Assembly (NCBI GenBank): GCA_035578175.1
Contig: JAQMRL010000004.1
Span: 35,728,401 to 35,792,400, forward strand
Length of the DNA stretch: 64,000 nt
Direction: 5' to 3'
Origin: Catonia carolina
Taxonomy: Eukaryota > Arthropoda > Insecta > Hemiptera > Achilidae
The notes under the pieces were generated by a model. The model was not told the DNA's origin. It saw only the letters and a list, made by a program, of their open reading frames with translations, and searched no databases. This document shows, one piece after another, positions 1-11,578 of this stretch (within the stretch, counting starts at the first letter, position 1; every line of letters starts with the position of its first letter). The position numbers and the translations under genes are program-made.

Positions 1-199
1 GAACTAATTTTTAACAGGAAATTTTATTTTTCTGTAACGTTGAAAATTTGGTTGGCAATGGCAGACTTACGCCCGCAAGTATTCGAAATAAGGGCTGGTA
101 CTTTTTGTACACCCTTATTCAAATTAAATAGCTTTAGATCAAACTTTTAAATATTGTTTCGGCACATGTTCGGTACATGTGCATGTACAAGTATTTAAC

Positions 200-655
200 C
201 GATGAAATTTTCAGTCTGGTAGATTTAATGGTTTCTGAGGAACTGTATGTAAGTGATAAAATCTAAATTTACGGGAAAAGGCAAAAAAAAGACACAAATT
301 AAGAAATAAAATGTACTCAAGTTAATTTCGCGTCAACAGTTGGTTAGAAAGCTGAACTAACAGCTGAGAGTATTAAAAACACTGAATGCAGGTATTTGAA
401 TAAACTAAAATTCTCTTTGCACTAAAACGACCAGTATAAAAATTATGAAAAATATTCGTTTCTGGTGCATGATCATTTTTCTTGGTATACCTATTAAAAA
501 CTTAATTATTCATTGAAATAACATTTTTATGTAATATAATGTTTTTTCGGTAGATCTAGGCCTGAACTATTGAGAAACATAAAACACCAAAAATCAAAAT
601 TTTCAGTCAAGACCTTATACAGTCTCCCATTAATGCATAGGCCTACTGCAAGAGA
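200..655 (+). repeat. Dispersed repeat family B, copy 1
   Basis: About 450 bp that recurs in the same orientation at 26672-27140. Shared blocks include TCTAAATTTACGGGAA, GGTTAGAAAGCTGAAC, TTTGCACTAAAACGA and GAACTATTGA. No protein is encoded in either copy. The left part (1-200) may belong to the same element, but the second copy does not extend that far. Class unknown. Confidence 0.7.
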
Positions 656-2204
656 TCATTTTAAATGGTGTTTAGCTTAGCCGCACGTTTCTCTTTTCTA
701 CCATGAGAAATATCCTATAACGACAAAGGAAATGATGACGTATTAGAAGTAATATGGCTGAAAGATACTAATGATCACGTGAATACTAATGATAAGAAAT
801 AATTATCATAAGAAAGTATACTCAACTGCAATCAAATTTAGAACTAATAGTAGTTACTGTAGATAAGTTTTCGCTAATAAAAAACCAAAAGAGCAATATA
901 ATTCCTTAACAAATTTAATAAGTTTAATAATATGACTTAACCTATAAACTCTGATATACCTCATTTCTATTTTATAAAGTTTCCGTTTGAAAATTATTAC
1001 TAATTTATTTTGATAATTCTCCGTACTTAATTAAATTTATAACAAAACAAAAAGTGGTTTAATTTTTTTATTAATATGGAATACTTTATGTACGATAATT
1101 AAAAAAACTTTTAAGTTCTAATGCAAACTGATATTAAATAACTTTTTACTTTTATTTTATTAACGTTAAGTAGTTTTTAAATTTTTATTAATGAATTAAA
1201 AACAAGTTGGTTGGCAAGAAAGAAACAGATATAATATGTTTGTTGCCTTTCCTCTTTTTTATTTTCATCTCCTATCCATTTTCTTGCGCTTAACAATTAA
1301 CCAAAATACAACCGGGTAAAACTTGAGCGATTTAGCAAATGAGAAAAGATTTAGACGAGACGGTATTTTTTACTTAACCGGTTGTATATGAAAGGAGGTG
1401 GGAGAAAATTTCCTTCTATTTTTCTTATATTTTTTTATTCTCATTCTTTTTCATCGTTAATATTAAACCATCTTGAAGTTTATGGTTAAAAATTACAGTC
1501 ATTATGGGTGAAAACGCTATGCATAAGAATTTTGAGGTAAGAGACAGACGTTTAGCGAGGTGTGAAGATAAGGAACCTTGCTAGATCTCTCTTTTTCTGC
1601 CCTTTACTGTATTATCCTGCTTCTCTCTCATCTTAACCCGATGAACACCAAAATACCATCATCGCGAATCCTCTCCTATTGGGTCCGACTAAACCCGCTT
1701 TCGAATACCCCTTCCACTTTTCTATCTAACCCAGACTACATTACCACGAAACACAACTTTCATACAATCCCGTGTCTTTTACAGTGCCGCTACTTTTGAT
1801 AGTCGGTACACATAGTATCCAATTTCATCTTACAGAATTAAACGAACAGCTTTTTTTAAATAACGGATAAAATAAAGTTTAATGTTTTATACCTGCGTTA
1901 AGCTTTATTAATTGAACTTTTCTTATTAACCTTAACTTTATTATTATAAACTGTAATTAAGTATTAACCATTTTTTTATACTTTTCAGCAATTTCATTTA
2001 AAATGACTGGTTTATCATTCTTTATATAACTAAAGTTTATTAAAAACGTTTTTTTCTTATAAATTATCGTTACTTTTTAATTTCATATATTATAAACTAA
2101 TAGACACAGGAATAAAGTGTTAAGAAATATGCTCTCAATATACATAGGCCTACTATCTGAAAATCCTCACACGGGATTAAATAGAAAAAAAACCAAAATT
2201 TATC
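656..2204. other. AT-rich intergenic DNA, no gene seen
   Basis: No conserved protein, RNA gene or repeat shared with the rest of the window was recognised. A C-rich stretch at about 1578-1800 gives a 73-residue open frame with no recognisable domain, and I do not call it a gene. Confidence 0.5.
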
Positions 2205-2210
2205 ACAAAT

Positions 2211-2683
2211 TTTATCTTTTTATACCTTATCCGGAAATCGAACTCAGGGTCTTATGCATTCCATTTAAGTTTAACATTATAGCTACTACGAATGCCAAAG
2301 AACTGGTCCAAATCTAGATAAAATTAAGCGGACTGATTCCAAGGAATCTGTGATGGAAATGTAAATTTATGTGGAAAACCCTTCAAAAGATGGTTCTGTT
2401 TATCTGTTCTGGGAATCGTTGTTTTCTGGTAGAAAATAAAACCGTATTCTATCAAAGATTTTATCTTTTCAAACTGTAAACGGAAATCAAACTCAGGACC
2501 TTATGCATGCCATTCAAATTTAACATTATACACGAACACCATATAACTGACTCAGATCAAGAGGAAATTGAGCGGATTGATTTTGAGGAATCTGAGATGG
2601 AAATTGAAACTTGTGTGGAAAATCTTGCAGAAGTTTGCGCTGTTTCCTTGTTCTACGAATCGTTGGTTTCTGAAGACAAACAA
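2211..2683. repeat. Two diverged tandem copies of a ~225-bp unit
   Basis: The unit at 2211-2437 repeats at 2459-2683. Shared text includes CGGAAATC, AACTCAGG, CTTATGCAT and TTTAACATTATA near the start, and GTGGAAAA and GAATCGTTG near the end. On the minus strand the segment reading GAGTTTGATTTCCG resembles a tRNA B box, so each unit may carry a SINE-like head. The 69-residue open frame across copy 2 is acidic (repeated Glu and Asp) but matches no family I recognise. Confidence 0.6.
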
Positions 2684-2718
2684 CATAGTGAATTTTGGGT
2701 TCAATGCTGCACCTGAAA

Positions 2719-2866
2719 AGTCTCCGTAGCGTAGTGGTTAGTGGTTTAGCCTACCACGTGCGGATCCCGAGTTTCGATCCCAGCCAGGGTCTGAAAATTT
2801 TCATAGGTCAAATCCACCTTAGTCGCAAATAACCAACCAGTTGATGCGACTTTAAATAAATAAATG
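2719..2866 (+). mobile_element. tRNA-derived SINE, family 2
   Basis: An A-box-like GTAGCGTAGTGGTTAG is followed by a B-box-like GAGTTTCGATCCCAGC, then a body ending GTTGATGCGACTTTAAATAA. The same tail occurs at 31455-31622, and in reverse at 5163-5300 (AAAGTCGCATCAGC). This indicates a Pol III-type SINE rather than a functional tRNA, because no matching acceptor stem closes the cloverleaf. Confidence 0.75.
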
Positions 2867-3985
2867 GAATAAGCATCTTATGATAGCAGGTTGTATTGTC
2901 TCAGATCGGAATATTGTTTTAAGAATTTTTTTGAAATTTATCTTTATATTACAGTATTTTACTTATTTTAAAACAAAACTTTTAATATTAATTAATTGCT
3001 AATTAAAAAAATATACGTATATAAATAAAATGTAATAAAAATATTTAAAACCGTAGTGAATTAATTAAAATGTCAAATCTATTTATTACAATATCTAACA
3101 GTGTATTTTTTCCATTTATTTTCATTTATTCTAAAAATCGATTTTTCAGTATAAAATACGGAAACGTGATTTTTTTGACTCTTTAACAGTACACTCTTAA
3201 ATTTTTGCTGTACATAGCATGTGTCAAATGCAGTAGGAAAATATTGTACTGCATTTCAGATTAACCCGTTCTCTATAAATTATAATACAAACTCTCACAG
3301 CCGTAACACCCGTGAAATATTTTTGAGGTGACATCTGTTCTCTCGTTCGTTCTACATTGTATACTATTAGTATATATGTAAAGAGATTTTTTTGTACATA
3401 TTTCAGTCGGTCATTTATCGGATAGCACATCATCCATTTGTATGTATGAAACAGCTGTAGTACACCATTTTTCCCGTTCGTTGGTAGAATTGTGTTGTCA
3501 ATATGTGTCCATTACAAATTAGAATATAATCACTAATGCCTCGTTTTGTTTTGTTTCAATTTGCCACGTATGTTGATAGATATATATAATTCAACAATAC
3601 ATTTATCACGTTAAAAATATATTCATCCTCCCATTTACAAAATAGTAATTGATTAAAAATTTTCAGTTCATCTGTATTTTCAGCAACTTCTCAAGTTTAT
3701 TTTTAATTCAATTTCTATTCTATTTAATTCATTATAATAGATTTGAATTTCAATGAACTGAGTCAAAAACGTTAACGTTGGAGTATAATAAGGTGTGAAT
3801 CTAAACAGTTTGTCTCTCGTTAGTTTGTCACCCAACTTTAAATAATATATAATTATGTACATTTAAACTTCCCTTAAAGACAAGACTAGATACCCTATTC
3901 TGCTGTTGTTAAATTTAGAAACTATTAGAGATATAATGATGAGGTTAATACGTTTTGTTATCATTGATCATCTATGGTAAAAAAA
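2867..3985. other. AT-rich intergenic DNA, no gene seen
   Basis: Only short open frames without recognisable domains. No repeat shared with the rest of the window was noticed. Confidence 0.5.
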
Positions 3986-3990
3986 TTTAT

Positions 3991-4379
3991 GTTGTTTAGG
4001 TCATCAGCTGAAAGGTTAGTTTGAACCTCTAGAGGCTTTACTGATAAAACGAGGCGTGAAGTGGTTTACCATGCTTTCCTCACTCAGTGGAAAAGTAGCC
4101 TATGCTTAACAGCATACCCTCCAAAAAGCATCTACATTCCACCCTGCAAATGGCACCTTCACTTCATTTACCAAAAGGGTCTGGGTGTATCATGAAATTT
4201 ATTACTCTCAGAGGAGGTTACTGTGACTAATGTCTTTTGCACCTCTACCTCTTCTATTATTAAATACTTCAGTCATATAATTGGCTGACCTAGTGCTATG
4301 AAACAGAACTATTGTTTTTACCAATGGAACTAGTAGATCAAGTGCAAATAGTTTAACACTCCACCTTTCAGTTATGGGC
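3991..4379 (-). repeat. Dispersed repeat family C, copy 1
   Basis: Reverse complement of the ~390-bp repeat at 22675-23069 and 59467-59875. Landmarks shared by all three (given in family orientation) are ATTTGC...CTTGAT, GGTCAGCCAATTA, GTAGAGGTGTAA, CCAGACCC and CAGCCTTTC. The minus-strand open frame seen here is simply part of the repeat. A GGTTTGAACC-type block near the end could be a B box, so an old SINE is possible. Confidence 0.75.
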
Positions 4380-4765
4380 AAATTTTTGAAGAAGATCATA
4401 AAAATCAATTTCTATAGGATGTCATCCAACAGATATGTTCTTCGGAACCCATACCCATGTTCGTAAAATATTTTAGGAAGCCTCGTTTACATTTTGGGTA
4501 TTTGAGTATAGACACTTCTTTAGCAATTCAGAATTAGTTAAATCTGTAAGGACATTTTGGAAATCTTTATTAAGCGCGTTAAATTTACTATCAAACCAAT
4601 CTTTACAAATAAAATAAACTACAGCTGTCTAACCGGAGTAGAGAAAATGAGATTTAATTGACGGAGTAAAAAAATAACAAACTTTTTGAGTGCTGTAAAC
4701 TATTTAAATATAAAAAAATATTGGAGAGTTTTACAAAAAATTTATTTATTTATTTCTGATTATAA

Positions 4766-5033
4766 CACACCGGGTTGGTCTATAGGCAAAGTTATCGTCG
4801 CGAGCCAGCTGTTTAACAGCTGATTTTCGGAGACGAAGGTTCCGTGGTTCAAATCCTAGTAAGGTAATTATTTTTATACGGGTTTGAATACTAGACAGTG
4901 ATTACCGGTGTACTTTGAAGGTAGTGATTCAATTAACCATACTCTCTAAGGAATGGTCGGCTTGAATCTGTACCAGACTACACCTAATTTATACGTGACA
5001 CACATCCCTCAACACATTAGGGATTGAAAAATA
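4766..5033 (+). mobile_element. tRNA-derived SINE, family 1, full-length copy
   Basis: Starts with an A-box-like GGGTTGGTCTATAGGC and has a B-box-like GGTTCAAATCC. The body contains GGGTTTGAATACTAGAC, ACCGGTGTACTTTG, CAATTAACCATAC and GGAATGGTCGGC. Other copies lie at 26360-26606 (-), 46858-47152 (-), 54421-54622 (-) and 63287-63492 (+). Confidence 0.8.
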
Positions 5034-5162
5034 ATTCTGATTATGAATTTTTTTATGTTCAATTTAGGATAATTTTAACTGCACGTGCGAAAGTAGACCT
5101 ATAACTTTTATGTATAAAATTTAATTCATTTTTATGGTTTAAGGTATTTTCTTCTATTTTAT

Positions 5163-5300
5163 TTTTAATTTATTTATTTAAAGTCGCATCAGCAGCTTCA
5201 TCATAAGCAAATACAGTGGATTGTGGAACGTTGGGTTATGACTAGTTATAATTTCCAGGTCCTAGCTGGGAATCTAACCCGGGACTTCCGCGCAAATTTT
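5163..5300 (-). mobile_element. tRNA-derived SINE, family 2, reverse copy
   Basis: Reading on the minus strand it has a B-box-like GGTTAGATTCCCAGC followed by a tail ending in GCGACTTTAAATAAATAAAT. It lies only ~130 bp downstream of the family 1 SINE, so the two SINEs are clustered. Confidence 0.7.
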
Positions 5301-6310
5301 TCTCTATTATTATACTGTAAATCATATTTTTTAAATAAAGACATGTTAATACAAAAGTCACATTAAAAATTTACCGTGTTTCTTTTTTGCATATATCCGC
5401 TTAATCCGTCTTTCCCGGTTTTCAATAACCGCCCTGCCTTTTCATGTCAAATAATCGGGAAACTAATAAATTTTAACGACAACAATACTGAAATACTTGC
5501 CATAGGGATAAATTTTAATAAATAAAATTAAGTTTATTTTATTAATTTTTATTTTTTATTTTTTTGTGGATGTATACTAACAAAAGCATATAATTCAAAT
5601 GTGCGTAAATAAACTACACGCAAAAAATTGAAATATCTCAACATTTTCGAAATTAAAAATTTCGTAAACGGTGCAGTGTAAACAATGTAATTGCATCAAT
5701 ATAGTTATACGTAAGAGATTTTTTTGTGGAATGATGACGTAATAAAAATCCTATTCCTTTTCCACTCTCCGGTTTCCCTTCTCCCTTTCCGACATGATCA
5801 ATCAATCACATCCTTAAGGACTTGCACTCAGCAAATACGGGAACCCTCAGAATAAACACAAGTTTCAATCATAAGGCGAAATCAGCATTCACAAACAGGA
5901 ATGTGTTTGTTCAATAGAGGAAGGTCTCGGTTGATGCTGTGAATATACTCTTTACTAAAGTCTCAATAGATGTCTTATATAAAATACAAATAATATATTT
6001 ACAGTGAATATATGTTTAGAACTTGGCTGTATGATTAGCAAATGATTGAGTTTAATTGACTGTATTACTCATTAATGAGGCATAATATAGTTTAAATGTT
6101 TCAAAGGGGTGATATAAACTGTGTTTGGTTTATTAATAAACTAAAAATTTGACGCGGAAAATAAGTAAGACATTATTTTTTTGTTTTTGTAACACTTTCT
6201 ATTAAATACAAAATATATGTATTTAAGAAGTTGTATAATCACCTACCAATTTTTACAATTATTTATTTTTTTAAACATTTCAACCGTGTAATAAATATAT
6301 TAAAACCGAT
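5301..6310. other. AT-rich intergenic DNA, no gene seen
   Basis: No protein domain, RNA gene or internal repeat recognised. Confidence 0.5.
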
Positions 6311-6336
6311 TATTAAGAAAAATTGTAGAAAAATTC

Positions 6337-6624
6337 ATGTGTGCAAAAACAGAAGGAGCTACAATTCCTTGGCTTGAAGAAATCAAAAAAGACAGAACAG
6401 AATTAAATCTAACAATTGCTGATATCAAAGATCGCACAACGGTTTACAAAGAAACAATTAATGACAAAAACAAAATTTTATCAGTAAAAACAATTAAACG
6501 AAAAGAACAGGTTTGTTCAGACGAATTGACAAAAGCAAGATCCGACAGAATGAAAAAGTATTGGCAAGAAAGAAATGAAAAGGAAATAAACTGCCGAAGA
6601 AAAAGAACTAACCAAAGAGACTAA
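6337..6624 (+). pseudogene. Probable LINE endonuclease-reverse transcriptase C-terminal remnant
   Basis: A 95-residue open frame rich in Lys, Glu and Arg. Two blocks, PWLEEIKKDR at residues 12-21 and ARSDRMKKYWQER at residues 67-79, resemble the extreme C-terminus of arthropod LINE polyproteins as I know them. No catalytic RT motif is present, so at most the tail of the protein remains. Upstream there is only AT-rich DNA. The start codon shown is just the first ATG of the frame. It could instead be a small host exon. There is no support from splice sites. Confidence 0.4.
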
Positions 6625-6689
6625 AGTCATCCTTTGTGGTCATAAAAAAATTATATATATTAAAATCTTGACTTCAGTGGTTAATAAGA

Positions 6690-7090
6690 CGATTTTTTAA
6701 AATTATTAATTTGTTTTTTTTTTGTTCTACAAGATAAGGTAACCGGCATGTCTGCTGAAATCCTTGAAGAGGCTGTGCTCTCACAGTAAAAAAAAAAATG
6801 TTTTTTTTAAGGTTGCGGTCTTAATATATTTTAGGGAAAAGCATATTTATTATCAAAGTTGTGAAAATTAAAAATCTATAACTTGTAATATTCAAATATT
6901 GGTTTTTAGATCACTTCGTTTACTTTAGTTAGGGGTTTTCCGTATTTTTTTATTAAAATCCACTTAAAGTGGGATTTTTTAAGATTTTAGTATGGATTTT
7001 ACGCCAAGAAAATATAATAAAGTTATAGAAAATTTAAACATTACAAGTTTGACTTTCCTGCAAAAGGGACGGTCATAAATTTAAAGAATA
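6690..7090 (+). repeat. Dispersed repeat family A, copy 1 (5'-truncated)
   Basis: Begins at TGTTCTACAAGATAAGGTAA and GGCATGTCTGCTGAAAT and continues through the modules seen in longer copies: ATTGCGGTCTTAATAT-like and AAAGTTGT...AAATTAAAAATC. The promoter-proximal part present at 8691-9100 is missing. Confidence 0.7.
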
Positions 7091-8335
7091 ACAAATTTGT
7101 GACCATCCATAGGTAAAAGGACCTTCACCCAAGTCAAAAGAGAGGTTATGATTGTTTCTAACACAAAATTTAATGCTGAAAACAATGACATTTCAACTTT
7201 TTTTATCGTTATTTATAAAAAAGTTATGAATTTAAAAAATGAAGTTTTTAGAAACACTTGTTTTTGGGAAATTGCAATTAAAGTTGGTTAATATATTAGT
7301 GATATTATTGTTCGATTAGTATTTACTTTCCTTGTCTTTGTCAGGTATCATACTTTATGTAAAAGTTTTTGCTGAATCCAGTGATATCTTCAAATAATTT
7401 GTAATTGAAATAGTTAAATCTTGCAGCAGATTTTCTGATATTATGTCAAATGTAAAAATTCACAAATGAACAAAAACTGAAAAAGTTTCTTGTAATTTTA
7501 ACATACAACAAAGATGTACATTACATAGTAATTTTTTCCTCTTTTAGCAAATTACATCAGTAATTGAAGAGCTAAGTGGATAAGGTGCTGTGTAAAAGTT
7601 TTCAAAAATTAAGTTTTTGTGACTAATAAAGACGTTCTGTGTACATTATTCTAATTTTACAAACGTCACAAAATACTCTGTCTCTACATGCTAAGAAAAC
7701 ACTAGTGGATTTATGATGTGCTGTGTACTGCTTCATTTTTATGCTTTTTAGTTAATGAAGATATTATGATTACTTTGCACTTTTCTTCCTTCATTAAACA
7801 AGACATTTTTGTTTTAGAATAAAACCATTAACTATGGCAATAGATAGTTATCTATATCAGTAAAAGTGTGAAGTAATGTTGTTTTTTTTAATTCCCTTAT
7901 AAGAGACTTTGTTTTTTGTTATTTACAGTAAATACTGTTCATCCTATCTCAAAGGAGATAATGCCCAATACAGATTTTAAACGGATGAAGCATCACAATC
8001 ATAAGAAAGTTATAAAAAAAATTAAGAAGTAAACTGAATATTTTAAATTCAATAATATAAATTTCCATGAAGGAGCAATAATATGCAAGTGCTAAAATGA
8101 TAGTCAGATAATTCACAAAATGATGGGATCCTTAGAATTTTTATCGTATTTTTCTCAAAACTATATTTTTATTACATAGCACCTTCATTCACCAAGCCCT
8201 TCAATTATTGAATTAATACTAAGGAAAATAATCTAAAAAAAAATAAAAATAAAAAGATAATTGATACTGGAGGAAATGCTTAATTTACGCTTTGAAAATT
8301 TTATTGATTATAAATATATATAATATATATATATT

Positions 8336-8371
<36 letters not shown>

Positions 8372-8690
8372 ATTTTATTGATTAGTTAAGTGTTGAGGCA
8401 CCAATCTTGACTATTTTCTTAAAAAGATATTCTGTAGTGCTTTTTTACTTTGTTCATGTTTTGAGCAAGAACTTTTAGTTTTTCTTTTAGGCATCCAACA
8501 GAAAAAGGATCTTAATTTCAATAAGAAATACATTGGTGAAGCTATGGTCCGTTTTACCTGTTCGACATACTGTTTATTTTTGGGAATTTAATCAGGTTTG
8601 GAATTCAAAAACAATAAAATAAAGTTATTATTACACACAGAAAAGAATAAGTAATAATTCAAAAAAAAAACACAACAGCATTTATGTCAT
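7091..8690. repeat. Non-coding stretch with three copies of a ~36-bp motif
   Basis: The segment AATTGAAGAGCTAAGTGGAT at 7564-7583, followed by AAGGTGCTGTGTAA, recurs as a reverse complement at 8171-8210 and more weakly in direct orientation at 7691-7730. No protein is recognisable between them. The outer pair could be remnants of terminal inverted repeats of a ~650-bp element. Confidence 0.4.
8311..8373. repeat. (TA)n microsatellite
   Basis: Alternating TA tract with a few interruptions, about 60 bp. Confidence 0.95.
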
Positions 8691-8822
8691 TTTTACTTTC
8701 TCTTGCCTGTATGAATATATAGGAAGGAAAGTATTATTTTCATGTTGATGTTCCGAAATCGAGTTTTCACCGGATCTGCAAATTTTCAGAGCCCCTGAAC
8801 CCAAAAAACTTGTTTTTAGCAA

Positions 8823-8909
<87 letters not shown>

Positions 8910-9940
8910 TCAGAATATCTCAAGAACGGAACATCGTATCAACTTGAAACTTAAAACTTAAGTTAGATACTACTACCGATTCCGACACGAACATGTTCAT
9001 CAAAATCGGTCAACTGGAAGTAGTTACTTAATCGTGTAATTAAAGGGGTCGGCGGAGTAAAGTGCTAACCCACAAAATTTCCAATATGATTTTTCTTAAA
9101 TATTCTGTAGAAAAAAAATATTCAGCACGTTTTAAACGGGATACTATATTTACGATCTTAAGAGCCTAGATTAACAGAAAATAACAAATGTTTAACAACA
9201 ATTCAAAAACATGATTTGTAGATTTCAGTAAACTTTTAAAATGACGTTGCGTAAAATTTTGTTGATGTTGACTCTCTTCTCCCGACCCCTTCAATTTTTC
9301 ACTCTTTTGCGAATTTCTCAAAAACGGCTCCTACGATTTGTTTTTAAATCACCTCATTTACTAAATTTTTTATGCTTTACATGATAGGGTAGGCGTCATG
9401 TCCGCTGAAACTCTTGGAGAGGCTGTTTTCACGTAAAAAATTGTTTTTTTAAGATTGCGGTTTTAATATGCATTTTAGTGCAAAATGTATAATAAAAGTT
9501 GTAGAAAATTAAAAATCCTACAACTTTTTATATAAATATTTTATTGTATAGCGCTTAGTTTAGCAGTAATTATCAATTTTCTGTTTTATTTTCTCGCGTA
9601 AACATGTAAAAAAATCTATTGTTTAAGATTTCAGCCTTAGCATGCATTTCACGACAAACGAGTATATAAACAAATTTATGGGAAATTGAAAGATCTACAA
9701 CTTTTATTTCCAACATTTTTTCCTACAGAGCCTAGTTTAGCGTGAAAGAGTGATTTACCGTATTTTTAAGCTTAACAGGTTGATTTTCATTGCGTTATTC
9801 ACTCATGATTAAAATTAGGTTATGGTTTTTGAGGTTAGTTGTTTGTTTATTTTTAATGTTTTATTACTAATGTTATGCTATATTGTTATTTATTTGCATT
9901 GGCAACAGAAAGTTGTGTGAGTGTTTCAACCCAGGTTTTT
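8691..9940 (+). repeat. Dispersed repeat family A, copy 2 (longest copy)
   Basis: Runs from TTTTACTTTCTCTTGCC through GAAGGAAAGTATT, GAGTTTTCACCGGATCTGC, a TG microsatellite, TCAAAATCGGTCAACTGGAA, GGCGTCATGTCCGCTGAAA and three loosely repeated modules containing AAAGTTGTAGAAAATT, GCCTAGTTTAGCG and ATTTCCGTATTTT-like text, ending near GTGTTTCAACCCAGG. It contains no long open frame. Nine copies or fragments occur in this window in both orientations. The class is unknown. It behaves like a non-autonomous transposon. Confidence 0.85.
8826..8908. repeat. (TG)n microsatellite inside family A
   Basis: About 80 bp of TG repeats interrupted once by TGAG. The other family A copies have at most a short TG or CA tract at the same place (for example CACACATACACACACA at 23918), so the expansion is copy-specific. 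Confidence 0.95.
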
Positions 9941-9949
9941 TGACCTAAT

Positions 9950-10820
9950 TTAGTTATTTTGCTTAGTAAAGATAAGGTCTTTTTTCGTATGTACGATAAC
10001 ATTTTATAAATGAAATTAAACAAAAATATAAAATGAATACGAGTACAGTGTAAGAAATAATTTATAGTTACGTCAAGAGACCATAACGGAACATTTTTTA
10101 ATGGATTATGAACTCATACATAATAATACAGAGCAGTTGATAAAAAATGAAACTACCATTCCATTTAAAGTTTATTTAAATCGCAGTATTTAAATTCATA
10201 AATCATAAAGTAACATAATAACATGAGGTCATTTTAAATTTACGTTAAACTGCAGTAGTTTACTGAAAACATAACAAAGTACAAAGTAATACTTTAAACA
10301 AGTAAAGAATATACATCCTGTGCACTGATGATGAAAATATATACTACAGAAGATGGAAATGACTGTAGCACTATATAGTATTGGATAATACAACACAGTT
10401 TTTAATGTGTTTTCCAAAACTTTTCATAAAGCCTTATTTTATATTCTAAGCAGGTTTCCATACGAGAACTTTATACTAAGTTGAAGTATTTCAAACAAAA
10501 TGACGTACGCTACTGTAAAACTGACGTTACTATGACAGAAGTCTTTTATAATTTTGTTAATGTATTTTATATACAATTTATTATGTAAAATAATAATAAT
10601 TTTGTACTACTTGGAACAATCTAAAACTGGCAATTTTTTATATGATTTGTAATAATTATATAAAATCACTCGATTATTTAAAATTAACTATTCTCAGTGT
10701 TCTTTTTTGTCTTTAATTTTTATTACGGTACTGTACATTGAGCTGCACAACTTCCGTACTTGATATTTAAATGGCGGTGGGGAATTTAACTTTAAGGAGA
10801 AGAGGTACCCAGTGATACAT
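9950..10820. other. AT-rich intergenic DNA, no gene seen
   Basis: No protein or shared repeat recognised. Confidence 0.5.
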
Positions 10821-10829
10821 TCTTCGTTT

Positions 10830-11400
10830 AAAACTTCGGTTGTTGTTCGTTATTCAGACCAAGAGGTCTCTACTCTATTTTCGCTTTAAACGACGTCCTG
10901 TTGGGAAGTTCCTTGTAGCTAGCTAGATCATGGGCTAGTAGGTTTGGATGGTCATCTAGTCTTTCGTGCAATGTACTATATATATACAAGGACGCAGTTG
11001 ACTCCTATACTGTCGGAATTTAGAAATCGTCGTAGAGGATTTTATTGCTTACATAAAAAGGAGCGCCAGAAGCAAGTCTTAAGAATTTTGATTGAAAGGC
11101 CTGGATCGAATTTAAATTACTCTCTGCCGATATTCCAAAGAGTTAGACACCATAAGTCCAGATTGGTCTTAATAAGGATTTGTATATTAAAATCTTAGAG
11201 TAGAGGTCAACCTTGATCGAGGGCTAATTAACCAGATGAGTAGCTTCTGGTGGCGGTTAAGTTCTAAACGTTTACTACGCAGATGATGGTTCCAAGTTAG
11301 TCGCCTGTCAAGCCATAAGCCAAGATATCGCACTACCCTGGCCTGTGGGATATGAATGTTATTTAGCATCACAGGTGGACAAGTTTGAAACCACCTGTGT
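10830..11400 (-). pseudogene. Jockey-type LINE reverse transcriptase, decayed C-terminal third
   Basis: Read on the minus strand from ~11400 downward the translation contains VVRYLGLWLDRRLTWNHHL, the conserved block after the RT palm in Jockey-clade LINEs (compare VKYLGITMDRRLTWQTHI at 20.9 kb). After a frameshift near 11200 it continues with IYKSLLRPIWTYGV and FQSKFLRLASGAPFYVSN, then LDDHPNLLAHDL, which are the usual C-terminal blocks. In-frame stops and at least one frameshift make it a pseudogene. The palm motifs (YADD) would lie upstream, beyond 11400, and are not present, so the insertion is fragmentary. Confidence 0.85.
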
Positions 11401-11578
11401 TGGTTTTTATCTTTACAATATATTTTAAACCACGTAAAGTAATTTTAGACATTTTTGGAGGCAAATTTAACAGCTTGCATTTTCAGCATTATTCACTGTA
11501 GTTTTTTCTGCTTTCTTCAGTTCATCAAGTGATTTAATTTTGTTATTCTTGGTACATAGCTAACACTGCACTTATCCG

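Noticed and set aside
2719..2800. Possible functional tRNA gene with GTAGCGTAGTGGTTAG
   Set aside because: Cloverleaf cannot be completed and the sequence recurs as a SINE head.
4741..4880. Possible functional tRNA gene
   Set aside because: A and B boxes are present, but no acceptor stem closes and the same head is attached to a SINE body in other copies.
8826..8908. Z-DNA-forming regulatory element
   Set aside because: It is an expanded microsatellite within one family A copy. There is no evidence of function.
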